This document shows, in pieces, positions 41,772 to 50,702 of a stretch of 56,508 nt of DNA. Position numbers and translations under genes: made by a program. This DNA is from Sphingomonas sp. (GTDB taxonomy: Bacteria; Pseudomonadota; Alphaproteobacteria; Sphingomonadales; Sphingomonadaceae), in the NCBI RefSeq assembly GCF_026460985.1, contig NZ_JAPKNM010000110.1, positions 1 to 56,508 on the forward strand, in the 5' to 3' direction. Under the pieces are notes generated by a model. That model made no database searches. It saw only the letters and a list, made by a program, of their open reading frames with translations, and had not been told where the DNA came from. Every line of letters starts with the position of its first letter. Positions within the stretch are counted from its first letter, which is position 1.

Positions 41772-42731
41772 ATGGCAGCAGCGCGGGCGCCCCATGGATC
41801 GAACCAGCCGCCGAAGATCATCGTCAGGAAGATCTTCGTCGAGGGCCATGGCGGCCATCACGGCGGCGCGTGGAAGGTCGCCTATGCCGATTTCGTGACC
41901 GCGATGATGGCGTTCTTCCTGTTGCTCTGGCTGCTCGGCGCGACCACCGAGAAGCAGCGCAAGGCACTCGCCGATTATTTCGCACCCACCCTGATCGAGT
42001 TCAAGCAGAACAGCGCCGGCTCGAACGGGCTGTTCGGCGGCGACGCGATCAACGCGCCTGACAATTATCCCAACAAGGCCTCGCAGACCGGCACCAAGTC
42101 GATGACGATCCCCGTGGGCGGGGTCGGCGGCAAGCAGGTCGGCACGGGCGACAAGGGCACGCTCAAGGACCAGCGCGCGCTCACCCAGCAGGACCAGAAG
42201 AACTTCAACGAGACCGCGAAGAAGATCCAGGAGAAGATGCGTTCGCGGCCGCAACTGGCCAAGCTCGCCAAGCATATCCGCTTCGTGGCGACGCGCGACG
42301 GGATGCGGATCGACCTGCTCGACGACGCCAATTATTCGATGTTCGATCTCGGCACCACCGCGCTGGTGCCCGATGCGAGCGCGCTGATCGGCACGATCGC
42401 CGAGACGATCGCGGGGATGGAGAACCCGATCATGATCCGCGGCCATACCGACAGCCTCGGCTATGGCGACCCGCGCAACATGAACAACTGGATGCTCTCG
42501 AGCGGCCGCGCCGAGGCGACGCGGCGCCGGCTCGCCGCGGGAACGGTGCCCGAGACGCGCTTCGAGCGGATCGAGGGCGTCGCCGACCGCGAGCCGCTGA
42601 TCGTCGAGGCGCCGACCGACCCGCGCAACCGCCGGGTGTCGATCACCCTGCTCTACCGGCGGATCATGGACCAGGACAAAGGCGGCGGCTTCGAGCGCAG
42701 GCTCCGCCAGCCGGTATTGGCGGCGCGCTGA
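41772..42731 (+). CDS. motB: Flagellar motor stator protein MotB
   Basis: A 319-residue protein. The start at 41772 lies four bases after the motA stop. The N-terminal basic/Gly-His segment leads into AWKVAYADFVTAMMAFFLLLWLLG, with Asp40 as the ion-carrying aspartate. A linker of about 100 residues precedes the OmpA-like peptidoglycan-binding domain (MFDLGTTALVPDASALIGTIAETIAGMENPIMIRGHTDSLGYGDPRNMNNWMLSSGRAEATRRRLAAG). It anchors the stator to the cell wall. Confidence 0.94.
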   Translation: MAAARAPHGSNQPPKIIVRKIFVEGHGGHHGGAWKVAYADFVTAMMAFFLLLWLLGATTEKQRKALADYFAPTLIEFKQNSAGSNGLFGGDAINAPDNYPNKASQTGTKSMTIPVGGVGGKQVGTGDKGTLKDQRALTQQDQKNFNETAKKIQEKMRSRPQLAKLAKHIRFVATRDGMRIDLLDDANYSMFDLGTTALVPDASALIGTIAETIAGMENPIMIRGHTDSLGYGDPRNMNNWMLSSGRAEATRRRLAAGTVPETRFERIEGVADREPLIVEAPTDPRNRRVSITLLYRRIMDQDKGGGFERRLRQPVLAAR

Positions 42732-42750
42732 GGATTTCCAGGTCTTCAAT

Positions 42751-42917
42751 TCCCCTCCCTGAAAGGGAGGGGTTAGGGGTGGGTGTAGCGCCGGGCGAGG
42801 CTCGATGCCGCGGCCGGCGCTTTCCTTTGCGAGCGTTTCCCCTGCGAGAATAAGTCTTTTTGGGCGCGCAGACGCGCGCACCCACCCCCAGCCCCTCCCT
42901 GCAAGCAGGGAGGGGAG
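42751..42917. repeat. G-rich palindromic repeat, copy C, after motB
   Basis: Begins TCCCCTCCCTGAAAGGGAGG and ends CCCCTCCCTGCAAGCAGGGA. Inside is the conserved block AAGTCTTTTTGGGCGCGCAG followed by ACGCGCGCACCCACCC, the inverted counterpart of the copy at 37020, and GGCTCGATGCCGCGGCCGGC shared with the copy at 56293. It separates convergent motB and the receptor gene at 42926. Confidence 0.88.
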
Positions 42918-42925
42918 TCAAAGTT

Positions 42926-45901
42926 CTAGAAGAACTGCTTGCGGAAGGTCAGCCGGACGACCCGGCCCAGCGGATCGACCAGGTTGGGGGCATAGGCTGA
43001 CGGGACCTCGCCATTCTCGTCGGTCACGCGCTGCCGCGCGTCGAACAGATTGTCGACGCGGAGCTGGACGCGCGATCCGCGCAGCCATGGGTTCTTGAGC
43101 AGGAAATCGATGTTCTGGCCCGGGTTGAACTCGGTCAGCAGGCCGACCCTGGCGAGGCTGCCGAAGTTGAGCCGGGTCTGGCTGCCGATCGGCCCGGTCA
43201 TCTGCCGCGTTCCGCTCCGCCAGTTGCCGGTGACCTGGAAGAGCCAGGCGTCGCGCTTGAGTGCCGCCAGTGCGTCGATCTGGTGCGCGGCGACGCCCTG
43301 GCTGCTCGAACCGTCGAGCCGGTCGATGACCGGGAGCCCGCGACGGATCAGCACCTCGTCCTTGAAGACCCAGGCATGGTTGAGCGAGAAGCGAATGAGG
43401 TTCCCGCCGCCGCCGAAGCCGCCGCGGCCGCCGCCACCGCCACCGAAGCCACGCCCGCCGCCACCGGGTCCGCCCCTGAATCCGCCGCCGGCGCCAGGGC
43501 CCTGCCCCTCGCCGCGCTCGCGGCCCTGATCCTGCGGCGGCTGACCCTGGCCGGGTCCCTGGCCTTGCTGCTGGCCCGGTCCGTCTCCCTGGCGGCGCTG
43601 GTTGCCGCCGAACAGGCTCTGCTGCTGGCCGAGCCGGCGGAACTGCTCGAGCTGGGCGCTCATCTCGGGCGGCAGCGGCTGGCCGGTGCGGCGCGATTCG
43701 GCCATCGCCGCCTGGAAGGCGGTGCGCCGTTCCTGCATCCGCTTCGCCTGGGGCGAGGAGATCGGGATCGAGAAGTCGATGCCCCAGCGCAGCTGGGAAG
43801 TGTCCCGCCGCTCGAAATTGACCGGTCGATAGTCGATGCTGAGCAACCGGCCGTCGGCATCGCGGACGAAGCGATCGGGGAAGGCCGCCTCGATCTCCGC
43901 CGTCGCGCCTGGAAAGGTGCCCGCATAGTTGCGGTAGCGCTGGTTGCTGTAGCTCGCCCGGATATTCAGGTCGGTCTCGGCGAGCGGCCGGATCGTGACG
44001 CGTGCGTTGAATACGTGGCGGCTGTCCGCCCGCAGCAGCGGATTGCCCCCGGTGATCGCGGTGATGTCGACGCTCTCGTTGCGGACGAAATCGAAGACGC
44101 GCCGGTTCGGCGTCACCAATATCGGATTGCCCAGCTGTGCGGGGCTGGGCGCCCCTCGATCGTCGTTGATGCTGATATTGGCGCGAATCTCCCGGATCGG
44201 CGTCCAGTTCAGGCCATAGCCAGTGGAGACGAGCCGGCCGAAGTCCGAAAGCTGCTCGACTTCCAGATTGCCGTTGATCGACAGCTCCCCGATCGCCCCG
44301 AGCACGCCGCGCGACCGGCTGGTCAGGGGAAGCGTCAGGTTGCCGCGCACGCTGCCGGTGTCGCGCGAGATGTCCCCCGCCTGGAACCGGCCGGCGATCC
44401 AGGACCTGCTGTCCTGGTCCTGGCTCCGCCCGGCCACGCGCACCGTGGCGCGCACATCGCCGGCGGGAAGCTTGAACAGCGAGCCGAAGGTCGTGAAATC
44501 CACGCTGGCGTTGTTGGTCACCGACTTGGAGATCTGGTCGGGACGATTGACGGCCAGCCCCCGGGGAAGCGGGCCGAACGGATTGAAGCCCGGATCGCGC
44601 GCATCGAGCAGCGCCTGCGCCTGGGTCGCGTCGATCCCCGTGGTGGTGACCGAGTTATTCTCGCCATATTCGTAATTGGCCTGGAGCGACCAGCCCCAGC
44701 TCGCCAGCCAGGGCGAGGTCTGGCTGTTGAAGGTCAGGCCGCCGCTCAGCGTACGATTGTCGCTCGAGCGCGAGAGCGGATCGAGATTGTCGTAGTAGCG
44801 CAGCAGCCGCACGTCCTGCGAGAAGGGCGAGAAGGGATTGCCCGTCGGCAGCCGCAGCGTGGCGCTCGGCAGGCCGAGCAGCGTATCGCTGTGATTGAGC
44901 ACCAGCCCGAAGGTGGCGTTGGCGCTCACCTTGTCCGAGATCGCCGGCGTATAGCTGCCGCTGATCTCCAGCCTCTTCTGCGGCGTGGCGGTGAAGCCCG
45001 GGCCTCCGTTCGGGCCCCCGCCTCCGCCCCCCGTCAGGGTGCGATAGGGCGTGAGATCGGCGACATTGGCCTGGTTCGCATTGGCGGCGAAGCCGGCGAG
45101 CGTCGGCGCCGCCCCCGCAGCGCCGCTGGGCACGCCCGCCACGGTCACCAGGGTTCCGGCCAGCGCGCTGAGCGCCGGATCGATCTCGTCGCCCGCAAGG
45201 CCGACAATGTTGCCGCGCGTGTCGAACAGCGAGGTGCCCGCGCGCGTCACGCCGCGCTCGCTTTCGAGGATGCCCGAATTCTGGCTGTACTTGACGTCGA
45301 GCTCGAGCCGCTCGTCGCGCCGGATCTTCTGGAGATTGACGTTGCCGTTCTGCCACGAATTGCCGCCCGCGGTGGGCATCGCGCCCTCGAGCAACGTGGT
45401 GAGCCCCATGAAGCGGCGGCGCAGGACGAAATTCACCACCTTCTGGTTGGCGCCATAGCCATATTGCAGCGCGGCTTCCTCGGGCAGGATGTCCATCCGC
45501 TCGATCGCTTCGGTCGGCAGGTTGCGGATCTCGGCCATGCTCGAGCGCCGGCCGCTGAGCAGGATCACCGGCTGCTCGTCGCCGCGGCCCGAGCCGCTGC
45601 CGAGCTGCGCCGAGAGCGCGTTCATCAGCTCGGTGACGTTCGATGCGCCATAGGCCCGTATGTCGGCCGGGCCGAGCTGGATCTCGGGCTTGACGTCGCC
45701 GGGAACCGCGCCGCGCAGCTGGCCGCGCACCACCACGTCCTCGACAGGCTCTTCCTCGGCCTCCGGAGGCGTCTGCTGCGGCGTGGCAGGCGCTGCCGGA
45801 TCGGCGGGAGTCGCGGGCGGCGTCGGCTGCTCCTGCGCATGCGCCGCCATCGGCAGCGCGCCGACCATCAGCGCGGCGACCGCGCATCCCCATTTCACCA
45901 T
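42926..45901 (-). CDS. TonB-dependent receptor-like outer-membrane protein with Gly/Gln/Arg-rich insert
   Basis: A 991-residue protein with a signal peptide (MVKWGCAVAALMVGALPMAAHAQ) and a Pro/Glu-rich linker before EDVVVRGQLRGAVPGDV, a TonB box-like start. The plug is recognisable (IRAYGASNVTELMNALSAQLG...PVILLSGRRSSMAEIRNLPTEAIERMDILPEEAALQYGYGANQKVVNFVLRRRF) and the C-terminus (GRVVRLTFRKQFF) ends in phenylalanine. Around residues 765-850 there is a low-complexity insert: GQQQ/GQGPGQGQ repeats, then RGG- and GGGGG-type runs, just before the final barrel strands (NLIRFSLNHAWVFKDEV). No substrate gene is adjacent. Ligand and role of the insert are unknown. Confidence 0.85.
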   Translation of the reverse strand: MVKWGCAVAALMVGALPMAAHAQEQPTPPATPADPAAPATPQQTPPEAEEEPVEDVVVRGQLRGAVPGDVKPEIQLGPADIRAYGASNVTELMNALSAQLGSGSGRGDEQPVILLSGRRSSMAEIRNLPTEAIERMDILPEEAALQYGYGANQKVVNFVLRRRFMGLTTLLEGAMPTAGGNSWQNGNVNLQKIRRDERLELDVKYSQNSGILESERGVTRAGTSLFDTRGNIVGLAGDEIDPALSALAGTLVTVAGVPSGAAGAAPTLAGFAANANQANVADLTPYRTLTGGGGGGPNGGPGFTATPQKRLEISGSYTPAISDKVSANATFGLVLNHSDTLLGLPSATLRLPTGNPFSPFSQDVRLLRYYDNLDPLSRSSDNRTLSGGLTFNSQTSPWLASWGWSLQANYEYGENNSVTTTGIDATQAQALLDARDPGFNPFGPLPRGLAVNRPDQISKSVTNNASVDFTTFGSLFKLPAGDVRATVRVAGRSQDQDSRSWIAGRFQAGDISRDTGSVRGNLTLPLTSRSRGVLGAIGELSINGNLEVEQLSDFGRLVSTGYGLNWTPIREIRANISINDDRGAPSPAQLGNPILVTPNRRVFDFVRNESVDITAITGGNPLLRADSRHVFNARVTIRPLAETDLNIRASYSNQRYRNYAGTFPGATAEIEAAFPDRFVRDADGRLLSIDYRPVNFERRDTSQLRWGIDFSIPISSPQAKRMQERRTAFQAAMAESRRTGQPLPPEMSAQLEQFRRLGQQQSLFGGNQRRQGDGPGQQQGQGPGQGQPPQDQGRERGEGQGPGAGGGFRGGPGGGGRGFGGGGGGRGGFGGGGNLIRFSLNHAWVFKDEVLIRRGLPVIDRLDGSSSQGVAAHQIDALAALKRDAWLFQVTGNWRSGTRQMTGPIGSQTRLNFGSLARVGLLTEFNPGQNIDFLLKNPWLRGSRVQLRVDNLFDARQRVTDENGEVPSAYAPNLVDPLGRVVRLTFRKQFF

Positions 45902-46043
45902 CGCGCCTTACTCCCCACACGCACGCACGCGCCGCCCGCTCGCTGACGGGCACGCTTCATCGGCTCGCTACAGGCGACTTGTCGCAAAATTGTGCCAAGG
46001 GTGGGAAAAACTGTGGCGCCGCCGTAGCGGCGCCCCTGGTTTC

Positions 46044-46130
46044 TGGTGCGGTCGAGAAGACTCGAACTTCCACGGCCTTTCGGCCACAACGACCTCAACG
46101 TTGCGCGTCTACCAGTTCCGCCACGACCGC
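46044..46130 (-). tRNA. tRNA-Leu (anticodon GAG)
   Basis: The minus strand folds as a class II tRNA: acceptor GCGGTCG (46130 down to 46124) pairs with CGACCGC (46054-46048), the D-arm has GGCGGAACTGGTAGACGC, the anticodon stem CAACG/CGTTG encloses loop TTGAGGT with anticodon GAG, a long variable arm GTGGCCGAAAGGCCGT follows, then the T-arm with GTTCGAGTC. The discriminator A and an encoded CCA end (46044-46046) are present. The flanks 45902-46043 and 46131-46258 show no gene. Confidence 0.96.
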
Positions 46131-46258
46131 ACGTGAAACTCGCCGAGGGCTCCCGGCGTCTGGTAAGGCGCGGCCCCTAGCAAAGCGTTTGGGCCCACGC
46201 AAGCCATCGTCGCGCGCTTTCGCGAATCTACGGATGCGCCTACACGCGGCGGTCCGCG

Positions 46259-47617
46259 ATGCTGCTCTCCCCCGCCCTCGCCGCCGAGATGCGCCGGATC
46301 CTGGCCCTTGCCTGGCCCGTGGTGCTGACCAGCCTCAACTGGACGATCCTGCACGTGACCGACGTCGCCGTGGTCGGGCTGGTGAGCACGAGCGAGGCGG
46401 CGGCGCTGGGCGCGAGCCGATCGCTGACCTTTCCGGGAATAGTCGTGGGGCTCGGCTGGCTGACCGGGATCCTGGTCTATGTCTCGCGCGCCGACGGCGC
46501 CGGCGACCTGCGCGAGACGGGCCGTGTGTTCCACCAGGGGCTGCTGCTCGCATTGCTGCTGGGCCTCACCAGCGGCCTGGCGCTGTTCCTGTGGCCCGAG
46601 CCGATGCTGCTGCGCCTCGGCGTCGCGCCCGCCACCGCGCCCGCCGCCGCGCGCGTGGTGCAGATGATGGCGCTGGCCTATCCCTTCCAGCTGGTGATCG
46701 TCGCCGCGAGCTTCTTCTTGGAAGGCGTCAGCCGGCCGCGGCGCGTGACGGTGGTGAACCTGGCGATCCTGCCGCTCAACGCCCTGCTGGCATGGGTGCT
46801 CGCCACGGGGCAGCTCGGCCTGCCGGTGATGGGCGCGGTCGGCGCGGCGCTGGCGACCGCGATCGCCTCGGCGCTCGGCGCCCTGGGGATGATCGGCGCC
46901 GCCTGGACGCTGCCGCGCGCCGCCCGGCGCGGCGTGCACGACCTGAACGCGCTGCTCGGCCGCGATTCCTGGGCGGGCGCGCTCCGGCTCGCGCATTTCG
47001 GATTGGTCCCCGCGATCGCCTCGGGGCTCGAGCTGATCGGCTTCTCGATCCTGATCGCGCTCTCGACCCAATTGGGCACGACCACCGCGCACGCCTTCCA
47101 GATCGTCTTCTCGATCCACAACGTCACCTTCGCGGTGGCGCTGGGACTGGGATCGGCGGCGGGAGTGCGCGTCGGCAATGCCGTGGGCGAGGGCGTGCCC
47201 CAGGACGCCGCGCGGCGCACGGGAATCGCGGCAATGCTCGCGGCGCTGGCGACGGGCACCTTGTCGGTGCTGCTGATCCTGCTGGCGATGCCCGTGGTGG
47301 GGCTCTTCCCGGCGACCGAGGGCGTGCACGGCCTCGCCGCGGCGATGCTGGTCCCCTGGGCGCCCTTCATCCTGTTCGACGGGGTGCAGGTGGTGTTCGT
47401 CTATGCGCTGCGCTCGCTCGGCGACCAGGTGGCGGCCGGGATCAACGGAATCATCGCCTTCTTCGTCATCACCGGCGGCCTGGGCGTGCTGCTGGTGCAC
47501 GGCGGCTATGGGCCGAACGGGCTCGTGCTCGCGTCGGGGCTGGGGATGGTGGCGGCCGCCTTGCTGCACGGCCTCCGGCTCGGCTGGGTCAGCCGCCGAT
47601 TTCGGTCGCGAAGCTGA
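46259..47617 (+). CDS. MATE-family multidrug/cation efflux transporter
   Basis: A 452-residue protein with about twelve membrane segments in the two-fold MATE arrangement: [81 protein letters not shown] in the first half and [71 protein letters not shown] in the second, where [10 protein letters not shown] is the conserved MATE loop. It should export cationic compounds by proton or sodium antiport. Its 3' end overlaps the convergent zinc-ribbon gene by 29 bases. Confidence 0.9.
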   Translation: MLLSPALAAEMRRILALAWPVVLTSLNWTILHVTDVAVVGLVSTSEAAALGASRSLTFPGIVVGLGWLTGILVYVSRADGAGDLRETGRVFHQGLLLALLLGLTSGLALFLWPEPMLLRLGVAPATAPAAARVVQMMALAYPFQLVIVAASFFLEGVSRPRRVTVVNLAILPLNALLAWVLATGQLGLPVMGAVGAALATAIASALGALGMIGAAWTLPRAARRGVHDLNALLGRDSWAGALRLAHFGLVPAIASGLELIGFSILIALSTQLGTTTAHAFQIVFSIHNVTFAVALGLGSAAGVRVGNAVGEGVPQDAARRTGIAAMLAALATGTLSVLLILLAMPVVGLFPATEGVHGLAAAMLVPWAPFILFDGVQVVFVYALRSLGDQVAAGINGIIAFFVITGGLGVLLVHGGYGPNGLVLASGLGMVAAALLHGLRLGWVSRRFRSRS

Positions 47618-48416
47618 GCTCGACCACCTTGGCGTTGGGCGGCACGTCGAGCTTGGCGCCGGTGAAGTCGAGCGCCGCCTTGGGCCCGAGCGCGCGGTTC
47701 TCCGGGGTGATCCGCCAGCTGTAGACGAGCTGGTCCGCACCGTCGCGCAGCTCGACCCGGATGTCGGGGATGCGCTGCTTGGCATCGGTCGGATTGACCA
47801 CCTTGCCCGAGACGACGAACGCCTCGCTGCCATTGGGCATGGGCCGCAGCTCGACGCTCTTGTCGGTGAAGCGGAGCGGCGTCTCGGCCTCGCCGCCGAT
47901 CCCGAGACCGAGCTGCGCGGCGATGCCCGGCGCGCCCGAATAGAGGATGGCGCCGGTGCCGAGCAGCATCGAGATGCCGGCGATCACCGCCGCGGCGGTC
48001 CAGCGCCGGGCAGGATTGCGGCGCGGCCGGAACGGCGGCTGCGGCGCGAAGGGATCGTACTCGGGAGGCGCCTCGGCGACCGCGATCGGGTCCTCGTACA
48101 CGCGCGGCGCGGGCGGCGCCGGGCGCGGCTCGGGCGCGGCAGGCCGGGCAATGGCGGGCGCCGGCGTCTCCGGTTCTGCCTCTGCCGCCTGCGCGCGCTG
48201 AGGCGCTACGCGGACATTGGAGACCCGCGGCTCGGCAGCGGCGGCGACCGTTTCCCGGCTTTCGGCGGGCGCAGGCCGCGCGCTGCGATCGAGGATGGCG
48301 GGCGCCTGGAACCAGCTGTGCTTGCAGCTCGCGCACCGCACCGTCCGGCCTTCCGCTCCGATCGCACTGTCGGGAACGAGGTACCGCGTCCGGCACTGGC
48401 TGCATTCGAGGATCAT
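47589..48416 (-). CDS. Zinc-ribbon (MJ0042-type) membrane protein
   Basis: A 275-residue protein. The N-terminal 40 residues ([37 protein letters not shown]) form a MJ0042-type zinc ribbon with two CxxC pairs. A Pro/Ala/Glu-rich segment follows, then one membrane segment ([22 protein letters not shown]) and an outer domain ([92 protein letters not shown]) that looks like the beta-sandwich (DUF3426-like) found after this ribbon in other proteobacteria. It is divergent from ftsE, a conserved neighbourhood in sphingomonads. Function is unknown. Confidence 0.82.
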   Translation of the reverse strand: MILECSQCRTRYLVPDSAIGAEGRTVRCASCKHSWFQAPAILDRSARPAPAESRETVAAAAEPRVSNVRVAPQRAQAAEAEPETPAPAIARPAAPEPRPAPPAPRVYEDPIAVAEAPPEYDPFAPQPPFRPRRNPARRWTAAAVIAGISMLLGTGAILYSGAPGIAAQLGLGIGGEAETPLRFTDKSVELRPMPNGSEAFVVSGKVVNPTDAKQRIPDIRVELRDGADQLVYSWRITPENRALGPKAALDFTGAKLDVPPNAKVVELSFATEIGG

Positions 48417-48460
48417 CTAAGCGTCTCACCCGCCCGGCTGCCCATTGGCCGGGTGCCGCG

Positions 48461-48489
48461 ATTCTAGCTGTAACGAATCGGCCCCACAA
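48461..48489 (-). promoter_or_regulatory. Candidate sigma70 promoter of the zinc-ribbon gene
   Basis: On the minus strand TTGTGG (48489-48484), 17 bases, TAGAAT (48466-48461). The -10 matches TATAAT at five of six positions and the -35 matches TTGACA at three to four. Transcription would start near 48454, about 38 bases before the ATG. The rest of 48417-48577 must also hold the ftsE promoter. Confidence 0.4.
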
Positions 48490-48577
48490 GAGTCTCGACA
48501 TCGCCATCGCTTGAGCCGGCGCGCGGGCTGTGCGATGCCGTCCGCCCACCCAGGCAAGGAGCGGCCGGCGCCGGCGA

Positions 48578-49279
48578 ATGGCCAATATCGTCCAGTTCGA
48601 GAATGTCGGCTTGCGCTATGGCACGGGATCCGAGACGCTCTCGGACGTCAGCTTCACGCTCAAGAGCGGGTCCTTCTATTTCCTGACCGGCCCGTCCGGC
48701 GCGGGCAAGACCTCTTTGCTCAAATTGCTCTATCTCGCCCAGCGGCCGTCGCGCGGGGTGATCCGGCTGTTCGGCGAGGATGCCGGCGCATTGCCGCGCC
48801 AGCGCCTGCCCGGCTTCCGCCGCCGCATCGGCGTGGTGTTCCAGGACTTCCGCCTCGTCCCGCACCTCTCGGCCTATGACAATATCGCGCTGCCGCTACG
48901 CGTGGCGGGGGTGCAGGAAGTCGATGTCGAGGCGCCGGTGCGCGAGATGCTCGCCTGGGTGGGGCTCACCGATCGTGGCCGGGCCAAGCCGCCGACGCTC
49001 TCGGGCGGCGAGCAGCAGCGCATCGCGATCGCGCGCGCGGTGATCGGCCGCCCCGAACTGCTCGTCGCCGACGAGCCGACCGGCAACGTCGATCCCGAAA
49101 TGGCCGAGCGCCTGCTCTATCTGTTCGAATCGCTGAACCGGCTGGGCACCACCGTGGTCGTCGCGACGCACGATTTCCACCTGATCCACCGCATCCCCAA
49201 TGCGCAGATGATGCGGATCGAGAATGGCCGCCTCAACGATCCGACCGGATCGCTGCGCAACCCGCCGGGGCAGGCATGA
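48578..49279 (+). CDS. ftsE: Cell division ABC transporter ATPase FtsE
   Basis: A 233-residue ABC ATPase with Walker [10 protein letters not shown]-loop [17 protein letters not shown], signature LSGGEQQR and Walker [20 protein letters not shown] and the overlap with ftsX identify it as FtsE. With FtsX it couples cytoplasmic ATP hydrolysis to activation of periplasmic cell-wall hydrolases at the septum. The ATG at 48578 is not well spaced from the AAGGAG at about 48555, so a nearby alternative start is possible. Confidence 0.93.
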   Translation: MANIVQFENVGLRYGTGSETLSDVSFTLKSGSFYFLTGPSGAGKTSLLKLLYLAQRPSRGVIRLFGEDAGALPRQRLPGFRRRIGVVFQDFRLVPHLSAYDNIALPLRVAGVQEVDVEAPVREMLAWVGLTDRGRAKPPTLSGGEQQRIAIARAVIGRPELLVADEPTGNVDPEMAERLLYLFESLNRLGTTVVVATHDFHLIHRIPNAQMMRIENGRLNDPTGSLRNPPGQA

Positions 49280-50163
49280 TCCTGAGCCTCGACCCCAATT
49301 CGCCCGAGCGGCGGCTGCTCGACGAGGGACGGCGCACGCGCGCGATGACGTGGATCATGGCGATCATGCTGTTCCTGACCGTGCTCGCCGGCGCGCTCGG
49401 CCTCGGCATGTTCGCCGCCACCGCCCAGCTCGACCGCGAGCTCTCGGGCAGGCTGACGGTGCAGATCGTCGAGCCGATCGCCAGCCTGCGCGACAGCCAG
49501 GCCGCGGCGATGGTGGCGACGCTCGCCAAGGTGCCCGGCGTGGCGCGCGCGCGCGAGGTCGACCGCGCGCACCTGGCCGAATTGCTGCGGCCCTGGCTCG
49601 GCGATGCCGGGCTCGATCCCGATCTGCCGATGCCGGCGATGATCGACGTCGAGCTCCGCCCCGGCGGCGACGTCGCCGCGATCGAGCAGGCGGCGCGGCG
49701 GATCGCACCGGGCGCGCGGGTCGATCGGCACGCGCAATGGCTGTCGCCGGTGCGCAGCTTCATGACGACGATGAGCTGGCTCGCGGCGGGGCTGGTGCTG
49801 CTGATCGCGGGCGCGACCGCCGCCGTCGTGCTGCTCGCCGCGCGCGCGGGGCTGGACACGCACCGCGACACGATCGATGTGCTCCACATGCTGGGATCGA
49901 CCGACATCCAGATCGCCCGCCTGTTCCAGCGGCGCATCGCCTTCGACACGCTGCTGGGCGGGCTGGCCGGCACCGCGGCGGCGCTGGTGCTCATATGGTT
50001 CCTGCAGGCGCGGCTGAGCGCGGTCGGATCCGAGATGCTGGGCGGCGTCGCGCTCCAGCAGCGCGACTGGTTCCTGCTGTTGCTCCTGCCGATCGGCTTC
50101 GCGCTGGTCGCGACCGTCGCGGCGCGCGTCGCGGTGCTGCGCGCCTTGGGCAAGCGCCTGTGA
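49276..50163 (+). CDS. ftsX: Cell division protein FtsX
   Basis: A 295-residue membrane protein with one N-terminal membrane segment (MTWIMAIMLFLTVLAGALGLGMF), a periplasmic loop (LSGRLTVQIVEPIASLRDSQAAAMVATLAKVPGVARAREVDRAHLAELLRPWLG) and three C-terminal segments (WLAAGLVLLIAGATAAVVLLAARAGLDTHRDTIDVLHMLGSTDIQIARLFQRRIAFDTLLGGLAG...). DVLHMLGSTD..IARLFQ is the FtsX signature. It overlaps ftsE by four bases. Confidence 0.92.
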   Translation: MILSLDPNSPERRLLDEGRRTRAMTWIMAIMLFLTVLAGALGLGMFAATAQLDRELSGRLTVQIVEPIASLRDSQAAAMVATLAKVPGVARAREVDRAHLAELLRPWLGDAGLDPDLPMPAMIDVELRPGGDVAAIEQAARRIAPGARVDRHAQWLSPVRSFMTTMSWLAAGLVLLIAGATAAVVLLAARAGLDTHRDTIDVLHMLGSTDIQIARLFQRRIAFDTLLGGLAGTAAALVLIWFLQARLSAVGSEMLGGVALQQRDWFLLLLLPIGFALVATVAARVAVLRALGKRL

Positions 50164-50702
50164 TCTGGCGCGTCTGCCTGTTGCTGCTCGTCGCCTGGGC
50201 CTTGGGCTTCGCTTTCTTCCTGCTGTCGCTCGGCAAGCCGCTCGAGGGGCGCAAGACCGACGCGATCGTCGTGCTCACCGGCGGCGGGGGGCGGATCGAT
50301 CGCGGGCTCGCGGTGCTGCGCGCCGGCGACGCGAAACGGATGCTGGTGAGCGGAGTCGATCCCGATGTCCGCCCGGTCGAGCTCGCGGTCCAGTTCAGGA
50401 TCGACCGCCAGCTGATGGCCTGCTGCATCGATCTCGGCTGGCAGGCGGTAGACACGCGCTCGAACGCCGACGAGACCGCCAAATGGGTGCGGCAGCACGG
50501 CTTCCGGTCGGTGCGGCTGGTGACCACCGACTGGCACATGCCGCGCGCGCGGATGGAGCTGGCGAGCGCGCTGGGCGGCGATGTCGAGGTGATCGGCGAC
50601 GGTGTGCGCAGCGGGCCCAACAGCCCGGGCTGGGGCGTGCTGTTTCGGGAGTATCACAAATACCTCGTGCGGCGGATCGCGCTCTGGCTGGGCGCGGGCT
50701 GA
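50160..50702 (+). CDS. DUF218/YdcF-like protein
   Basis: A 180-residue protein starting at a GTG that overlaps the ftsX stop. One N-terminal membrane anchor (VCLLLLVAWALGFAFFLLSLG) precedes a DUF218 domain: TDAIVVLTGGGGRIDRGLAVLRAGDAKRMLVSGVD..., DTRSNADETAKWVRQHGFRSVRLVTTDWHMPRARMEL, the 'S.nT.ena' and 'vTs..HmpRa' motifs of the family. YdcF/SanA-type proteins act at the cell envelope, but the reaction is not established. Lies in the ftsE-ftsX-plsC operon. Confidence 0.85.
   Translation: MIWRVCLLLLVAWALGFAFFLLSLGKPLEGRKTDAIVVLTGGGGRIDRGLAVLRAGDAKRMLVSGVDPDVRPVELAVQFRIDRQLMACCIDLGWQAVDTRSNADETAKWVRQHGFRSVRLVTTDWHMPRARMELASALGGDVEVIGDGVRSGPNSPGWGVLFREYHKYLVRRIALWLGAG

Noticed and set aside
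43283..45946. 887-codon open frame on the plus strand opposite the Gly-rich receptor
   Set aside because: Antisense frame of a high-GC gene; the minus strand has a signal peptide, plug and C-terminal phenylalanine, the plus frame has nothing recognisable.
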